A stretch of 64,000 nucleotides of DNA from Paragordius varius (taxonomy: Eukaryota; Nematomorpha): assembly GCA_964247055.1 (NCBI GenBank), contig OZ176053.1, forward strand, positions 6,696,001 to 6,760,000, in the 5' to 3' direction. Positions 13,301 through 22,586 of the stretch are shown here, in pieces. The position numbers and the translations under genes are program-made. Every line of letters begins with the position of its first letter. Positions within the stretch are counted from its first letter, which is position 1. The notes beneath the pieces were generated by a model that had not been told where the DNA came from, searched no databases, and saw only the letters and a program-made list of their open reading frames with translations.

Positions 13301-16300
13301 TTTTTTAAAAAAAAACAAGGGGATATTATGGATATATGTTATAGAAATAGGCAAAAAAATATTTTTTTATTCTTTTATGGACTAATAATGTTTTATGCCA
13401 TATGCTCTATTTAAGAATACTGAAAAAATAAAATGTCAATGTCTATGTGGTTTTTCTTGCTTTTTACGAATCGTAAATATCTTGAAATATTCTGTTACTT
13501 TTAAGAACCTTTTGACATTATTCAACTCTTTTCTATCTTCTCTTCTGTTAATAAAGTTTCCTATATTTTATCAATATTATTTCTTTTGTTTTTAGTTTCA
13601 TTCCATTCGAAAAGATACTACCATGTATCGAAAATTTTGGATATAGTTCAATTTACTAAATTTTTGGTCAAATTATAGATTCAACATAAATATTCGTTCT
13701 CGTTGTATATTATTTTTCTTTATATCGCTATTATTTGTAATTAATTTGATCGTTTTAAATTACTAAACTACAGTATATCATAATTTAGGAGCAAGTTATA
13801 TTGATCAATTATGATGCCTAAGAATTTACTAAAACCGGATCCTTTTTATAAATCCTTTTTTAAAAAAGACTCTGCCTAATCTCAAAAGTCTGCGATATTT
13901 GACTAATTTATGTGTTTGAATTGGTTTTCCATATGAATCTCAAAGATTTAATTTTTTTACACAATCTTAAATTTTGTTTGCTTTTTACTTTTTTAGAAAG
14001 AAAACAAATTTCGCATTCCAAACTGTACTGATGGTTTTCACTTTAAAAGTAAGTATTAATTATAATTTTATTTTTTTCTAGATTCGTAGATGAAATATAT
14101 TTTTTTTGTGAATCGAAGTTCAGACTATATTTATATTTTAAAATAAACTATATAAAATTCAAAAGCACTTTAAATATTATTACCACTTCATTACCTGTCG
14201 GCGTACCTAGAACAATTATAAATTTAAATATCAAATTATTTAAGAAAGCCATTAAAAATATGCTTCCCCCAGCATTTTGGCATGCTTCAAAATTTTTTCG
14301 TTAAATATCCAATGTAAAAAAATATCTCTTTTCGACTTTTTCTTTGAATCTTTTAATTTGTTGATACAACAGGCAAATTATATTATGGTTAGAAAATGTA
14401 AATAATTGAATTTAAAAAGCTTTCTGGTTATAACCAGCAAATACGTGTTATTTAAAAGTTCTAAAATTAGCTGTTTGTTTCAATCGTTCGGATTACCTCA
14501 ATTGGCTAAAAGTTTAGAGCTGTAAGTATTTTCTTAAACAATGTTTATAAATTAATTAACCAAAACTTCTTAAAAAACAGGATTTCTAAATTAAGCTCAG
14601 AGAGAAACTATCGCAAAATGTAATCCTATATAAAAAATGAAAAGGTAATGAAGTGTATAGTTAGATATTACAAACAATTATAGAATTATGGAATAAAAAA
14701 ATATGTTAAGATTTGAGCATATACTGAATTTATCTAGTGAAATTATTTACCTATATATTTTACTTATTATTCAGTTACTGAATAATAATTATAATCTAAC
14801 GTTTGCAGCGTGATGAAAGAATAGGATTTATATGAAAAAATTACTTTATAAAATAGATAATGGGATATTGATTATGTAAATTTTTCTTTTGGGCTAAACG
14901 GCTGACTCCTGTTAAACGGCATCTAAAAAAGACCGCCTAAAAATTTGAAAAAAAAATTTTTAAGTATTTTAAAAATAATTTTCGTTTAACTAATTATTTA
15001 ATTTTATTTAATTTGTGTTCGTTAATTAAATAGATGGCCTCCCTATGCTTATTCACTAATTATATATTTTATGCATTTTAATAAGTTAGAGTTTATATTT
15101 AAAAAATAGGTCTTAATTATTTTTCTTAATATTTATTATAGAACGGTTTGAGCTAGTTATCAAAACTGTCAAAAAGGATATATCCATTATTTGCATCTTT
15201 TGTATTAAAGTGAAGATTGAGTCTTTCAATATCTAAGTTTCATCATAAGCGCCCACGAATTTTTTTTCTCGATGTAGTCGGCGAAAAGCAGGATGGCCAC
15301 CCCTGTCTTTAGCATGGCTGGTTGTTTGTTAAGAAAATAAACCTATATTTCAGGGGTGGCCAACTTTTTTTACCCGCGCGGGCTACTTTTTTGGAAGAAA
15401 ATATCACGCGGGCACTTATGAATAATGATAAAAAAGATCCATTTATCACACTTCACCACAAATGATGCAAATATATATACCTTTATTCAAGGGGTGACTA
15501 GCACAGGCTATTTAAAATAAATAACACGAAAAATAAACAAATAATATAAATAACACAATATTTATAATAGTGATAGCAGTGTGCCGTGTCATATGTGAAA
15601 AGGGAAATACGACGGAATCTAAATACATTGGACACGGCTTTTCGACCAGAAAAAAAATTGGCAAAAATGAATCCAACCAATACATAGAGGAAATATGTTA
15701 CCATATTCCGTGGGTAGATATTTCTTATTTTTTATGTTTGTTAAATAACACTAGACAACAAATTTTAACTTTTTTTAACTGCCATTCTTGTAAACTTAAA
15801 ATTTATTTCATTAAAGTACATAATTAGTATATCTGATAAGAAAATTGGTCTAGCATTCAAGAATTTTTTTATATCAGAGTTTATCGATAATTTTTGGCCC
15901 CGATTTAACATTAAATTCGAAATTTCGAAAATTTAAAGTTTTAGACATGAAGCCATGTATTTTATATCATTCGAAAGAGCGCAAAAAACTGCATATTTTA
16001 AATGGTAGTAAGTCATTTAAATTCATCGGATGTAAAAGTTATTTGGATTTAAATGGTCAAAATTTTCAATCCTTAAATAAGTCAAGAATTTTCGCAGACA
16101 AACTAATTTGTAAATCATATAAATTATTTTAATATAATTATTAGGGTTATATTAGTATTTAATTTAAAAAAATGTTTGAAAAAGCTTTTGGTTTGCTTTT
16201 TTATTAAAAATTATTATTATCAAATTTATTTTACATAGTGGATACTAAAATGCATAGTATTATAACTGTAAATTTATTACATAATGGCTATAAAAGATCA

Positions 16301-16856
16301 AAAATACCTTAAACTTTGTTTTTATCTTTAAATTTTCGAAATTATCAGCCTTGTAAAGAAAATAAATTAATATTGATGAGATGGTAATTTTTAAAAAACA
16401 AAAAACTTAAGTGACATAAAAGCAATAAAATATGTTTTAATCAAAGAAAACTTTCTTGTGTTATCTTTTTTGGACATTCATCGCCATCTAAACAAAGTTT
16501 GAGCTATTTTCATCCATTAGTTTTAAAAATATAATAATTAAAAAAAATACTCTCGCTTCGCGCGTTTGTCGCTCTTTTCCAATATTAACTATCAATGTAA
16601 TACATATTAGTATGCATTTTATAGAGTTTTTAATACTCTTTCGAATGATATATTACAAATGGGCATTACTTGTATATTTTCAAAGAAAAACATTTTTTAG
16701 TAAAATTTTGATAAAGAGGGCGCATAATCAAAAAAATCAAATTATACAAAATTCTTCCATCGAGTTATAATTTTTATTTCAGATTTACTGTTAAAATGAT
16801 ACTAAATATCAGAAAATGCAAAAAACTCGAGTGGCAGAAAAATTTGTTGTCTTATG

Positions 16857-16890
<34 letters not shown>

Positions 16891-19800
16891 CTCCCTAAGT
16901 TTAATTAACGATTTATGTTAAACAATGTATACAATAATTTTGATAATTAAAAAAGTTTTGATTTGCTTTTTACCTGTTAAAAAGGAAGAGAATTGGGTCA
17001 AAATCACAAAGATATATTTATGTGAATTCTAATACAGAAAAATATAGAAGATTGTTTTTCTAGAATATCCAAACAAAATGGTTTGAATCTTTCCGAAAAT
17101 ATAACTCCTAACTTTTAAAATCTAAGCCGTTTAAATTAGGGAATTAAATAATCTAATTAACTTCATTTTCTGCAAAAAATTAGAAATTTACAAAGTATCT
17201 ATTTTAGAAGATGGGCTGCAATTATAAACTATCGGATGAATCAAAACCAGATTACTGTGGAGTTTGTAATGGAGACAATAGCACGTGTCAAATTGTAAAG
17301 TTGGAAAATATCACAAAAACACCAAAAAAATGTATTATACTTGAATATATTTTAATTATTTAGTAAAATTAAATTCTTTTGTGTCCTTAAAAACACCGTA
17401 ACTACCATGTTAAATGTTTGCAAATAGGCTATATTTGATTTAAGTTCGTATCCCAAAACCTGAGATGCAATTTCATGCTAAAATAATTTTTAAAGAGAAT
17501 AAAAGTTTTGTCTCATGCGGCGGTGTATATGCCTAAAATAGTGAAAAATATATTTACTGATATATATATATATATATATATATATAATAAAGTAAAGATC
17601 CTACTATACATTCAATAAAATTATTATAATAATACATAAAAATGCTAAAAAAATTAAAATAAATTGAAATTTAATTTTTTTCGTTTTTAGGGGCGAAATA
17701 CGAATTGGTAACAGTGAAAAAAGGAACACAAAATTTTTATGGCTCATTCGATTTGAATAATGACACCCGTGCTGGCACGTTTATCTATCATATAAGTAAG
17801 TGATTACGTTATATCGGTATTTATACATATAAAAAATAATCTTAAATCAGTTTACTGAAAACAACCACCTTATATATTATAAGTAATTTTTCGATCCACG
17901 ATCTAAAATAAACTAGTACAGTAACGAGAGTTTATCGATCCTTTTAATATTATTAATTAAAAACAAGGTTTTTAAATCATTTATTTGTCTGTTGGAACGT
18001 ATTCAATTTGCATTTTTATTAGTTACATTTGTAATAGTGCTAAACTGGTATTTCATTGCTTATATTTTTCAATCGAAATGAAATGTGATACACACCAATA
18101 ATCGAATTACTTATTTTAGCGAAGTAAAATACCCAAATGGCCATTAATAGCTCTCATTATTGTGTGTGTCTATTTTATTTGACATAATGTATATTAACGA
18201 AAGATGGAGGGTTTTATGTTGGCAGCCTATTTCCCTATAAAATATATGAGAATGTCGAATTCGGGAACATTTTTTAGGAAGGAATTATTAAATAGTCTGA
18301 AAGATGAAATAAAAGAATCTGAATATGAAGGCGTATGGCAGAGTAGAGGTATCGGGCACTTACCCCATGCATTTGATCTCAAACAAACTCCTATTTTTGC
18401 CATTATCCTTGTCGATTCTGACAACTCTAAAACCTATATTTTTCAAAATGCTTAGATTCTAAGTTTTTTTATTTTTTAAAAATATAATAATATAGGTTTG
18501 ACGTATTTGGTTTTTCTATATGGCCATATCCCATCAAATTTTTTCAGTTTCTAAACCTGGTTATTTTCTTGCTAATTAAATATTTGATGTTGCGCAAAAT
18601 TTATAATCCGCCATCAAAAATTGATATATTATGATATATAAAATATAGTAATTCTAATCGATAACCGGACCTATTATAGCTCAACCTCCAATATAAAATA
18701 TGAAATAAGTGATAACATCCTCCATATTCACACACTCAATGCCCTGAAAACTTTTAAAATACAAGTATACCCTAATTTACTTAATTTTATTTTTTAACAA
18801 TTATTTACATTCATTAGCTCAAAAATTTGTTAAAAAATAATATTCAAAAATTTGTAATTAAATGCATGTAAAACCTTGAAGGAAAATTTGGTATCATATA
18901 TCATGTAGAGCAGTGGTTCCCAACCTTTTTTTGTTCACGCCCCACCCAATTAAAAATAAAATTCTTGCACCCCCCTCTCAAAAAAAATCCAAGATAAAAT
19001 TATATATATAATTTTAAATAAATCCTAATCAATGAGAATCTTATATCTTTATTTTTTGAAATATATTATCCATATCGGTGACAAATCTTGATATTTCGCA
19101 CCTGAAATCCTTCAATTTGTATCCGGTTTTATTTTTTAAATTAACCAATTTTTCTGCCCCTCCCCCCTTAGACTTTTGTGCACCCCCCTTGGGGGGCGTT
19201 GTTCCCCTACTGAGAACCACTCATGTAGAGTATATAAATTTATAATTATAATAATTATAACTGTATTTGTCATCAACCAGTAAATTGGTATTGTTTATAT
19301 TATAAACAGATATTTTTGAGTGAAAATAATATAAAACATTATGATTTAGATGATTTTAAGATATAAACGTAAGAGCTAAAGTATTACTTAATGATTGAAC
19401 AATAGCGACAAAGATAGTTTTTTATATTATATATGATAGTATTAACCAAAAGTCCTCGTCTAAAAACATGTTATTTTAGAATTTTTACAAAATGGCTAAA
19501 AAAATGTTGATTATAAAAAGCATCGATTTAAAGTTAAAAAGTTTCTGCACCCTATAGCCTAACTGATACAATTCCATTTTGCAAAACATAAGCCGATAAT
19601 GGGAAAATTAAATCATGAATCTTTGAAAAATTTTGAATTCATGAAAGGTGTTCCAGAAAATTCCATGAATCATTTGATATTTTTATAAAAAATTGGAAAA
19701 ATGGGAATTAATTTTAAACAAGCACCGGTTCTCCTATAAACGTTAGTGAATATATGCTACAATTAAAAAATACATTTTTCTGACCTCTGACACCTGATGG

Positions 19801-20479
19801 CCTAAGATACAAAATAAAATATGTTTGAAAATAAATAATTGAACTTAAATGGCCAAAAAATCCATAATTATCAAAAATCCATAATAATCAAAAAATTCGC
19901 CAAAAAACAAAAAAATAAATTATTTAATAATGTAAAATTTGCTCCAATTCAATTGTGGCGATTTGCAACCTCAAAGGGTGCCATGATTGGCCGTAAGAGA
20001 TGGAATTACTGTTTTGATTAGCACTCTGTTTTATAAAATATTCATATTTAAATTCTAAGAAAAAATCGGTTATTTACTTTTTTCTATATCCAAAATATAT
20101 GCACTTCTAAATTTAAGGCTCGATTAATATGGAATTTATAATAGGCCAAATAAATTTGATATGAATTAATTTTACATTAATTAAATATAATTTAAATTTT
20201 ATTACAATATATGTATTGCCATCATACATACTACCCTAATATGCATCGGCCTAATTTCTGACAAGATTATTAAATTTATTTCACCTTTTATAAAAATGAA
20301 TTTACACATACATAATATTTTTATAATTATATTTTAAGGCTTTTAGACAATTGAACGAAGATCCTGGTATTGAATACAATATAACTTACGCTACTAATCA
20401 TACAATAAAAAATTGGAACAAAGGAATTCGCACTCTTTTCAGGGAACAGAAAAAAAATTCAATGCACTTTTCTTTTTAA
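1195..20479 (+). CDS. ADAMTS-like secreted metalloprotease, 3' part of gene (10 exons found)
   Basis: Exons: 1195-1368, 2701-2826, 4091-4223, 5158-5268, 12330-12539, 13997-14048, 15571-15713, 17208-17331, 17691-17795 and 20338-20479. The first nine join through GT/AG sites with matching phases into one open frame. Order of domains: catalytic zinc site (HEIGH in exon 1, completed by GAIHD in exon 2, giving the HExxHxxGxxHD signature across a splice junction), disintegrin/Cys-rich region (exons 3-4), thrombospondin type 1 repeat (SSWGSWSAWSPC, exon 5), Cys-rich region (exons 6-8, with CGVCNGDNSTC), and spacer (exons 9-10). Family members are secreted proteases that cut extracellular-matrix proteins. 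The 5' end is missing from the window. Between exons 9 and 10 the phases do not match and spacer residues are lacking, so at least one short exon was probably missed. No further TSP1 repeats follow the spacer. Several introns are filled with transposable elements. ADAMTS family membership is firm; orthology is not assigned. Confidence 0.87.
1640..2370 (+). pseudogene. Decayed mariner-type transposase in intron 1 of the ADAMTS-like gene
   Basis: In shifting forward frames the segment shows mariner landmarks in order: RIVTSDEK with a following VNPKW (about 1830-1890, first catalytic Asp), WPHDNARLK (about 2086-2113, second Asp region), SLDLAPFDHYVL (about 2170-2210, equivalent to SPDLAPSDYHLF), then a C-terminal F..KNNQFF..DI stretch. 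Multiple stops and frameshifts separate them, so it is dead. Terminal inverted repeats were not located. Confidence 0.8.
2701..2826 (+). CDS. ADAMTS-like exon 2: end of catalytic domain
   Basis: Acceptor gcgtag, donor GTTTAC. The first base completes a Leu codon, after which MGAIHD supplies the third zinc-ligand His and the Asp of the zinc motif. Next come a Cys pair, GIMNYV in the Met-turn position, and WSECS, the usual pattern at the end of ADAMTS catalytic domains. Confidence 0.88.
2827..4090. other. Intron 2 of ADAMTS-like gene, nothing else seen
   Basis: A+T-rich with no supported coding or repeat structure. Confidence 0.5.
4091..4223 (+). CDS. ADAMTS-like exon 3: disintegrin-like region start
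   Basis: Phase 2 entry restores a Lys codon, then SPWSKCL, a proline-rich stretch and YSSACTFNKEF. This fits the segment that links catalytic and disintegrin-like domains. Donor GTTTAG, phase 0. Residues are divergent from well-known family members. Confidence 0.7.
4224..5157. other. Intron 3 of ADAMTS-like gene, nothing else seen
   Basis: A+T-rich intron sequence without recognisable features. Confidence 0.5.
5158..5268 (+). CDS. ADAMTS-like exon 4: Cys-rich disintegrin-like segment
   Basis: Phase 0 in and out (acceptor attatag, donor GTATTA). Encodes CSNLCC and GASCDPETGK, matching the CxxLxC...GTxC pattern of ADAMTS disintegrin-like modules. The gypsy element lies in the following intron. 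Confidence 0.7.
5269..6246. other. Intron 4 of ADAMTS-like gene, part before the gypsy insertion
   Basis: Only a short TA microsatellite (about 5843-5863) stands out. Confidence 0.5.
6247..6310 (+). repeat. 64-bp direct repeat flanking the gypsy element, left copy
   Basis: Matches 12168-12231 over the same 64-bp length with three mismatches by eye. It directly abuts the left LTR and is far longer than the 4-6 bp duplication usual for Ty3/gypsy insertion. Confidence 0.85.
6311..6566 (+). repeat. Left LTR of gypsy element
   Basis: Shared with the right LTR from AATATTCTATTTTG to ...ATAAATCAACTxTACA. The expected first bases (TGTAAGGTTAT in the right copy) are missing. Confidence 0.88.
6569..6582 (+). 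other. Primer-binding site
   Basis: TGGTGCCGTGTTAG starts two bases after the left LTR. The TGG fits pairing with a tRNA 3' CCA. The priming tRNA species was not determined. Confidence 0.7.
6576..10517 (+). pseudogene. Broken gag-pol of the gypsy element
   Basis: Gag-like frame 6576-6905 breaks near a poly-A run. The frame at 7007-7705 carries two CCHC-type knuckles (CSNCGYRHGSATC, CFNCDKWNHFSTVC) and the protease site DTGA at 7448-7459. RT is split between 7736-8302 (FSTLDLKDAY) and 8235-8897 (YLDD at 8292-8303), with RNase H (IETDAS). Its tail at 8875-9072 contains TDHKPL. Integrase: HHCC zinc finger about 9380-9500, first Asp in LHIDVAGP (about 9565), a stop near 9625, then VTDNA (9733) and the Glu in NGLVERV (about 9840). 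The frame 10173-10517 ends in the basic RYPLRRRQPPDRLNL tail usual for gypsy Pol. Frame changes near homopolymers could partly be assembly errors. Non-functional as written. Confidence 0.88.
10556..10565 (+). other. Polypurine tract before the right LTR
   Basis: AGGGGGAAAG just upstream of the right LTR start (TGTAAGG at 10569). Confidence 0.65.
10651..11977. mobile_element. Foldback-type element with 21-bp minisatellite arms
   Basis: Ends are inverted: CCTTTTCCCAGTCTAAATAA at the left and its near-complement at the right (..TTTAGACTGGGAAATGG). Each arm starts with a 21-bp tandem repeat (unit like CGTTTTCCCAGTCAATCGAAA): ten units at 10651-10865, seven at about 11825-11977. The arms continue inward as a non-repetitive inverted repeat of roughly 200 bp (through about 11055 and from about 11640). 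Flanking duplication TATA. No transposase is seen, so it is non-autonomous. Confidence 0.82.
11178..11459. mobile_element. hAT-like MITE fragment nested in the foldback element
   Basis: The left end resembles a degraded CAGGGGTGCCCAAC. Internal GCGGCCCGCGAA blocks occur near both ends, and the right end is GTTAGACACCCCTG, a common hAT terminus. No target duplication is clear. Confidence 0.6.
12168..12231 (+). repeat. 64-bp direct repeat flanking the gypsy element, right copy
   Basis: Begins immediately after the right LTR end. See the left copy at 6247-6310. Confidence 0.85.
12330..12539 (+). CDS. ADAMTS-like exon 5: central TSP1 repeat
   Basis: Phase 0 both sides. Contains YKCFGLKCV (end of the disintegrin-like module), then SSWGSWSAWSPC with three spaced Trp, a basic RAKRRRC, and CQGKPLKIKTC. 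That is one complete thrombospondin type 1 repeat. The usual CSxxCG after the Trp ladder is altered (CNGNYHVG), so one canonical Cys is missing. Confidence 0.9.
12540..13996. other. Intron 5 of ADAMTS-like gene
   Basis: Contains the hairpin element at 13258-13402 and otherwise nothing supportable. Confidence 0.5.
13258..13402. repeat. Hairpin (inverted-repeat) element, about 145 bp
   Basis: Arms of about 40 bp (13258-13297 and 13362-13402), almost perfectly complementary: the left begins TATGGCATAAAACACTATTA and the right ends TAATGTTTTATGCCATA. The loop is about 64 bp. MITE-like, family unknown. Confidence 0.8.
13997..14048 (+). CDS. ADAMTS-like exon 6: short Cys-rich exon
   Basis: A 52-nt exon (acceptor ttttttag, donor GTAAGT) encoding NKFRIPNCTDGFHFK, comparable to the FRxxQC start of the ADAMTS Cys-rich domain. 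It leaves phase 1, which exon 7 completes to a Met codon. Confidence 0.65.
14049..15570. other. Intron 6 of ADAMTS-like gene with two hAT-type termini
   Basis: Two opposing hAT-like ends lie 45 bp apart (15291-15305 and 15351-15385). The rest is A+T-rich without features. Confidence 0.5.
15291..15385. mobile_element. Back-to-back hAT termini
   Basis: GGATGGCCACCCCTG ends at 15305, and CAGGGGTGGCCAACTTTT begins at 15351, followed by GC-rich CCCGCGCGGGC blocks typical of hAT subterminal regions. The partner ends were not found, so the extents are unknown. Confidence 0.5.
15571..15713 (+). CDS. ADAMTS-like exon 7: Cys-rich domain
   Basis: Acceptor tttataatag, donor GTAGAT. Phase 1 in, phase 0 out. 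Encodes AVCRVICEKGN, an aromatic/basic middle and EEICYHIPW, matching CxLxC...VxDGTxC...C in position though DGT is not kept. It fills exactly the gap between exons 6 and 8 in content and phase, which is the main support. Confidence 0.65.
15714..17207. other. Intron 7 of ADAMTS-like gene
   Basis: Holds a TA microsatellite (16860-16889). The only sizeable frame, 15947-16132, has no recognisable content. Confidence 0.4.
16860..16889. repeat. (TA)n microsatellite
   Basis: Uninterrupted TA run. Confidence 0.9.
17208..17331 (+). CDS. ADAMTS-like exon 8: CGVCxGDNSTC motif
   Basis: Starts MGCNYKLSD and contains PDYCGVCNGDNSTC, the family hallmark at the Cys-rich/spacer boundary (normally CGVCGGDNSTC), then VKLENITKTPKK. 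The donor at 17332 (GTATTA, phase 1) was chosen over GTAAAG at 17295 because it keeps the family spacing to the spacer and matches the phase of exon 9. Confidence 0.88.
17561..17586. repeat. (TA)n microsatellite
   Basis: Uninterrupted TA run in the intron between exons 8 and 9. Confidence 0.9.
17691..17795 (+). CDS. ADAMTS-like exon 9: spacer domain
   Basis: Encodes KYELVTVKKGTQNFYG...AGTFIYHI, fitting the spacer strands (Y..V..IP.GA, later AGT.F.Y). About 15-20 residues usual between these strands are absent. Leaves phase 1. Confidence 0.75.
18911..19222. mobile_element. hAT MITE with perfect 8-bp target duplication
   Basis: Ends CAGTGGTTCCCAACC and GAGAACCACTC. ATGTAGAG is present exactly at 18903-18910 and 19223-19230. 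312 bp, no coding capacity. It sits in the ADAMTS-like intron before the last exon found. Confidence 0.93.
20338..20479 (+). CDS. ADAMTS-like probable last exon
   Basis: Open frame with LNEDPGIEYNITYATNH, which resembles the spacer end (npGIxYeyTI), then IKNWNKGIRT where a further TSP1 repeat would normally begin. It runs instead into a stop at 20477-20479. AATAAA lies at 20485-20490, right after the stop. The entry phase does not match exon 9, so a small exon in between is likely, or this is a decayed end. Confidence 0.6.
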
Positions 20480-20611
20480 TTAAGAATAAATTATTTATAT
20501 TATATGTTATTCTCTTGTGTGGTTAAGTTTTTATCCGAATCCTTTTTAAAAGTGCCTATTATGTTTTATTGAGTAAATTTAGTCACGCTTTGAGCAGTAA
20601 AAATTGATATT
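20480..20611 (+). other. Probable 3' end of the ADAMTS-like transcript
   Basis: AATAAA at 20485-20490 lies within 10 bp of the stop codon. Nothing else is evident before the next repeat. Confidence 0.5.
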
Positions 20612-20858
20612 ATACGGACAAAACGGAAAAAATATAGACAAATATTTTTTCTAAAAGACAAACATACTTTTGAATCTTAATTTAACTTATTGTTTTAAAC
20701 TGCAAAATGTGAAACAGAAATATATATTACTAACACAATCAATTCTATATTTTACAATTGTAATCAAATAGCTTTCATAGAAAATATTAAGGTTTGAAAA
20801 AGTATGGTTGTCTTTTGAAAAAAATATTTGTCTTTATATTTTTACGTTTTGTCCGTAT
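20612..20858. mobile_element. Short TIR element, ACGGACAAAACG family, copy 1
   Basis: Begins ATACGGACAAAACGGAAAAA and ends CGTTTTGTCCGTAT. The inner TIR continues through AGACAAATATTTTTT...AAAAGACAACCATAC. Two further copies are at 24704-25130 and 37593-37810. Confidence 0.82.
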
Positions 20859-21300
20859 TATTTCAATTTTTAGTGTATTAAAACAAATATGAACACAATT
20901 AGCTTGAGAAGTGACTATGCTTTTTATGGAGAAACTGCATAATCTGTTATATAACTAATAAAAATTCTTATGTTTAACAATCCTTCTTCGGCTATAGGCT
21001 CAAACATTTAGATTTGATCGGTTTTGAAAATATCCATTTAAACTTTAAAACATATGTTTATCAATTGAAATATAAATTATTGTATAAATATTAAACTATG
21101 GATAAATTAAAACCTTAAATTATCAAGAGTATCTTTACCAAAATCCTATGCTATGCACATGAGAAATATATTATATTAAGGAAATGCATGAATTGCCCCT
21201 TCTAATATAATCAAAAACGTTTTGAAAAAAGCAGTTAAAAAGAATAATTAGAAAATCACAAATTTTTTTAGCGGAAAACGCCATCTTTATAGTTAATATT

Positions 21301-21622
21301 TAACATATTATGGAGATTATTTCTTTTTAGCCTATTGCAATTAGATGTTATAGTACTTCCTATCAAGCATAAGGTGGCTTTTTGGTTTAAAATCTTAAAA
21401 TACTCAGTATATATACAAACTTTTAACGACAGTTTTTACCCGTGTTCATTATGTGTGGCTGATGAGTCCACAACAAGGACGAAACGCGTCTCACACTATG
21501 ACACGTGGTAAACACTGTCCCCTTTAAATTTTCGTTTCATAAAGCCACCTTATGCTTGATAGGAAGTAATATAACTTCTAATTGCAAAGGTAGGCTAAAA
21601 GAAAAAATCTCCATTATATGTT
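21301..21622. mobile_element. Palindromic element carrying a hammerhead ribozyme
   Basis: Left arm 21301-21380 and right arm 21541-21622 are inverted copies, roughly 90% alike by eye (left ends CATAAGGTGGCTT, right starts AAGCCACCTTATG). The middle of about 160 bp contains the hammerhead motif, whose extended stem I prolongs the inverted symmetry. No frame codes for protein. It could be a MITE, a processed satellite-like RNA unit, or the junction of two head-to-head elements. Confidence 0.8.
21441..21505 (+). ncRNA. Type I hammerhead ribozyme
   Basis: Core CTGATGA at 21459-21465; stem II GTCC/GGAC closing loop ACAACAA; GAAA at 21481-21484; cleavage-site GTC ending at 21490 with scission expected after C21490. 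Stem I is open at the ends: GTGTGG (21453-21458) pairs with TCACAC (21491-21496), then an internal loop (TCATTA/TATG), then CGTGT (21441-21445) with ACACG (21501-21505). Outer pairing extends with GTTTTTACC against GGTAAAC. Stem III is almost absent: GAAA is followed by a self-complementary ACGCGT (21484-21489), which suits catalysis as a dimer, as described for hammerheads in Penelope-like elements and newt satellite. All catalytic core bases are present. Confidence 0.93.
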
Positions 21623-22430
21623 AAAAAGTATAATGTACACTAAAGTGACCAGATAGGCTGTTTTTCGCAGTACAGTACTGGGTTTTCGAAAAAAAAACCG
21701 CGCCTGTACTGCGCTGACTTTTGTACTGCTTTTTGAAATAATTTTTTTTATAAAAGTGTTTTAATTACCATTTATTTATACAAGTTTTGTTTGTAGAATT
21801 CGATAGAGTGCCCTTTAAAATAAATAAATGGTTTTTTTTGCTGTAAAAAACTATGGCTTTTAATGTTAATATTTTGTTTACTGCTCTAATTATACATGGA
21901 GTTGGGTTTTGGACGGGTCAAATCGCTTATGAATGCAGCCATTCGCGAAGTGGCGGAACTATCAATATCAGACTTCAGATTTAGGCCAATTTTCATTTAG
22001 AGCCTCGGCAAAAGCGACATCAAAAATAAACAAAAAATAAAATAATATTTTGGTAATTTTATCTTTTGAAAATTCATTTTGTTTCATATAAGCTTCAGCT
22101 AAATTAAATTTATTTGAGTTTACTCTAATTATAATTATCAAACGGAAAATTTTTATATTTCCGCAACATATTATTTTTAAAATTCATTACATTTGGTTTC
22201 GATATAACCTTTTTTTTCTAGGAATAAAACAACTTTTTTATGTTTTGGGTGGGAGGTATTTTCCTTAATTTTTTGTTTCCCTAAACTTTAATTTTTAGCC
22301 AGTTTTCTTTTCATTCTTTTGTGCATAAACAAATTTATAGATCTATTTTAATTTTGGCACACACACACACACAATAATTTTTTTATTAATTCTTTTAATT
22401 TTCTTTTCCGTGCCTTTTCCTATAAACAAA

Positions 22431-22586
22431 ATATGGACTACGGAAAAAACACAACTCACAATAGATGCCTTGAAAGCAATTGTAATAGTCAAAAATACAG
22501 AAGAAAATTGTGAAGCTTTTTTAGATAAAATTTCGCAAAACCATAAATTATTGGGACAAATACATAAATCTGAAAAATATATATAA
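22431..22586 (+). pseudogene. C-terminal remnant of hAT transposase
   Basis: An open stretch reading WTTEKTQLTIDALKAI...NCEAFLDKISQ...LLGQIHKSEKY then stop. It matches the end of many animal hAT transposases (…LKAYLIIK…C.EF...I…LL..IHSSEKY). The remainder of the enzyme (hAT C-dimerisation region upstream) is not intact. Confidence 0.75.

Noticed and set aside
18204-18455. 83-residue frame in an ADAMTS-like intron
   Set aside because: No recognisable motif, no matching splice phases to neighbours, and not similar to the missing spacer segment; chance or an unidentified relic.
20480-21505. Hammerhead as part of the ADAMTS-like 3' UTR, as in some mammalian genes
   Set aside because: AATAAA directly follows the stop at 20479 and an independent TIR element lies between; the ribozyme fits a mobile element better.
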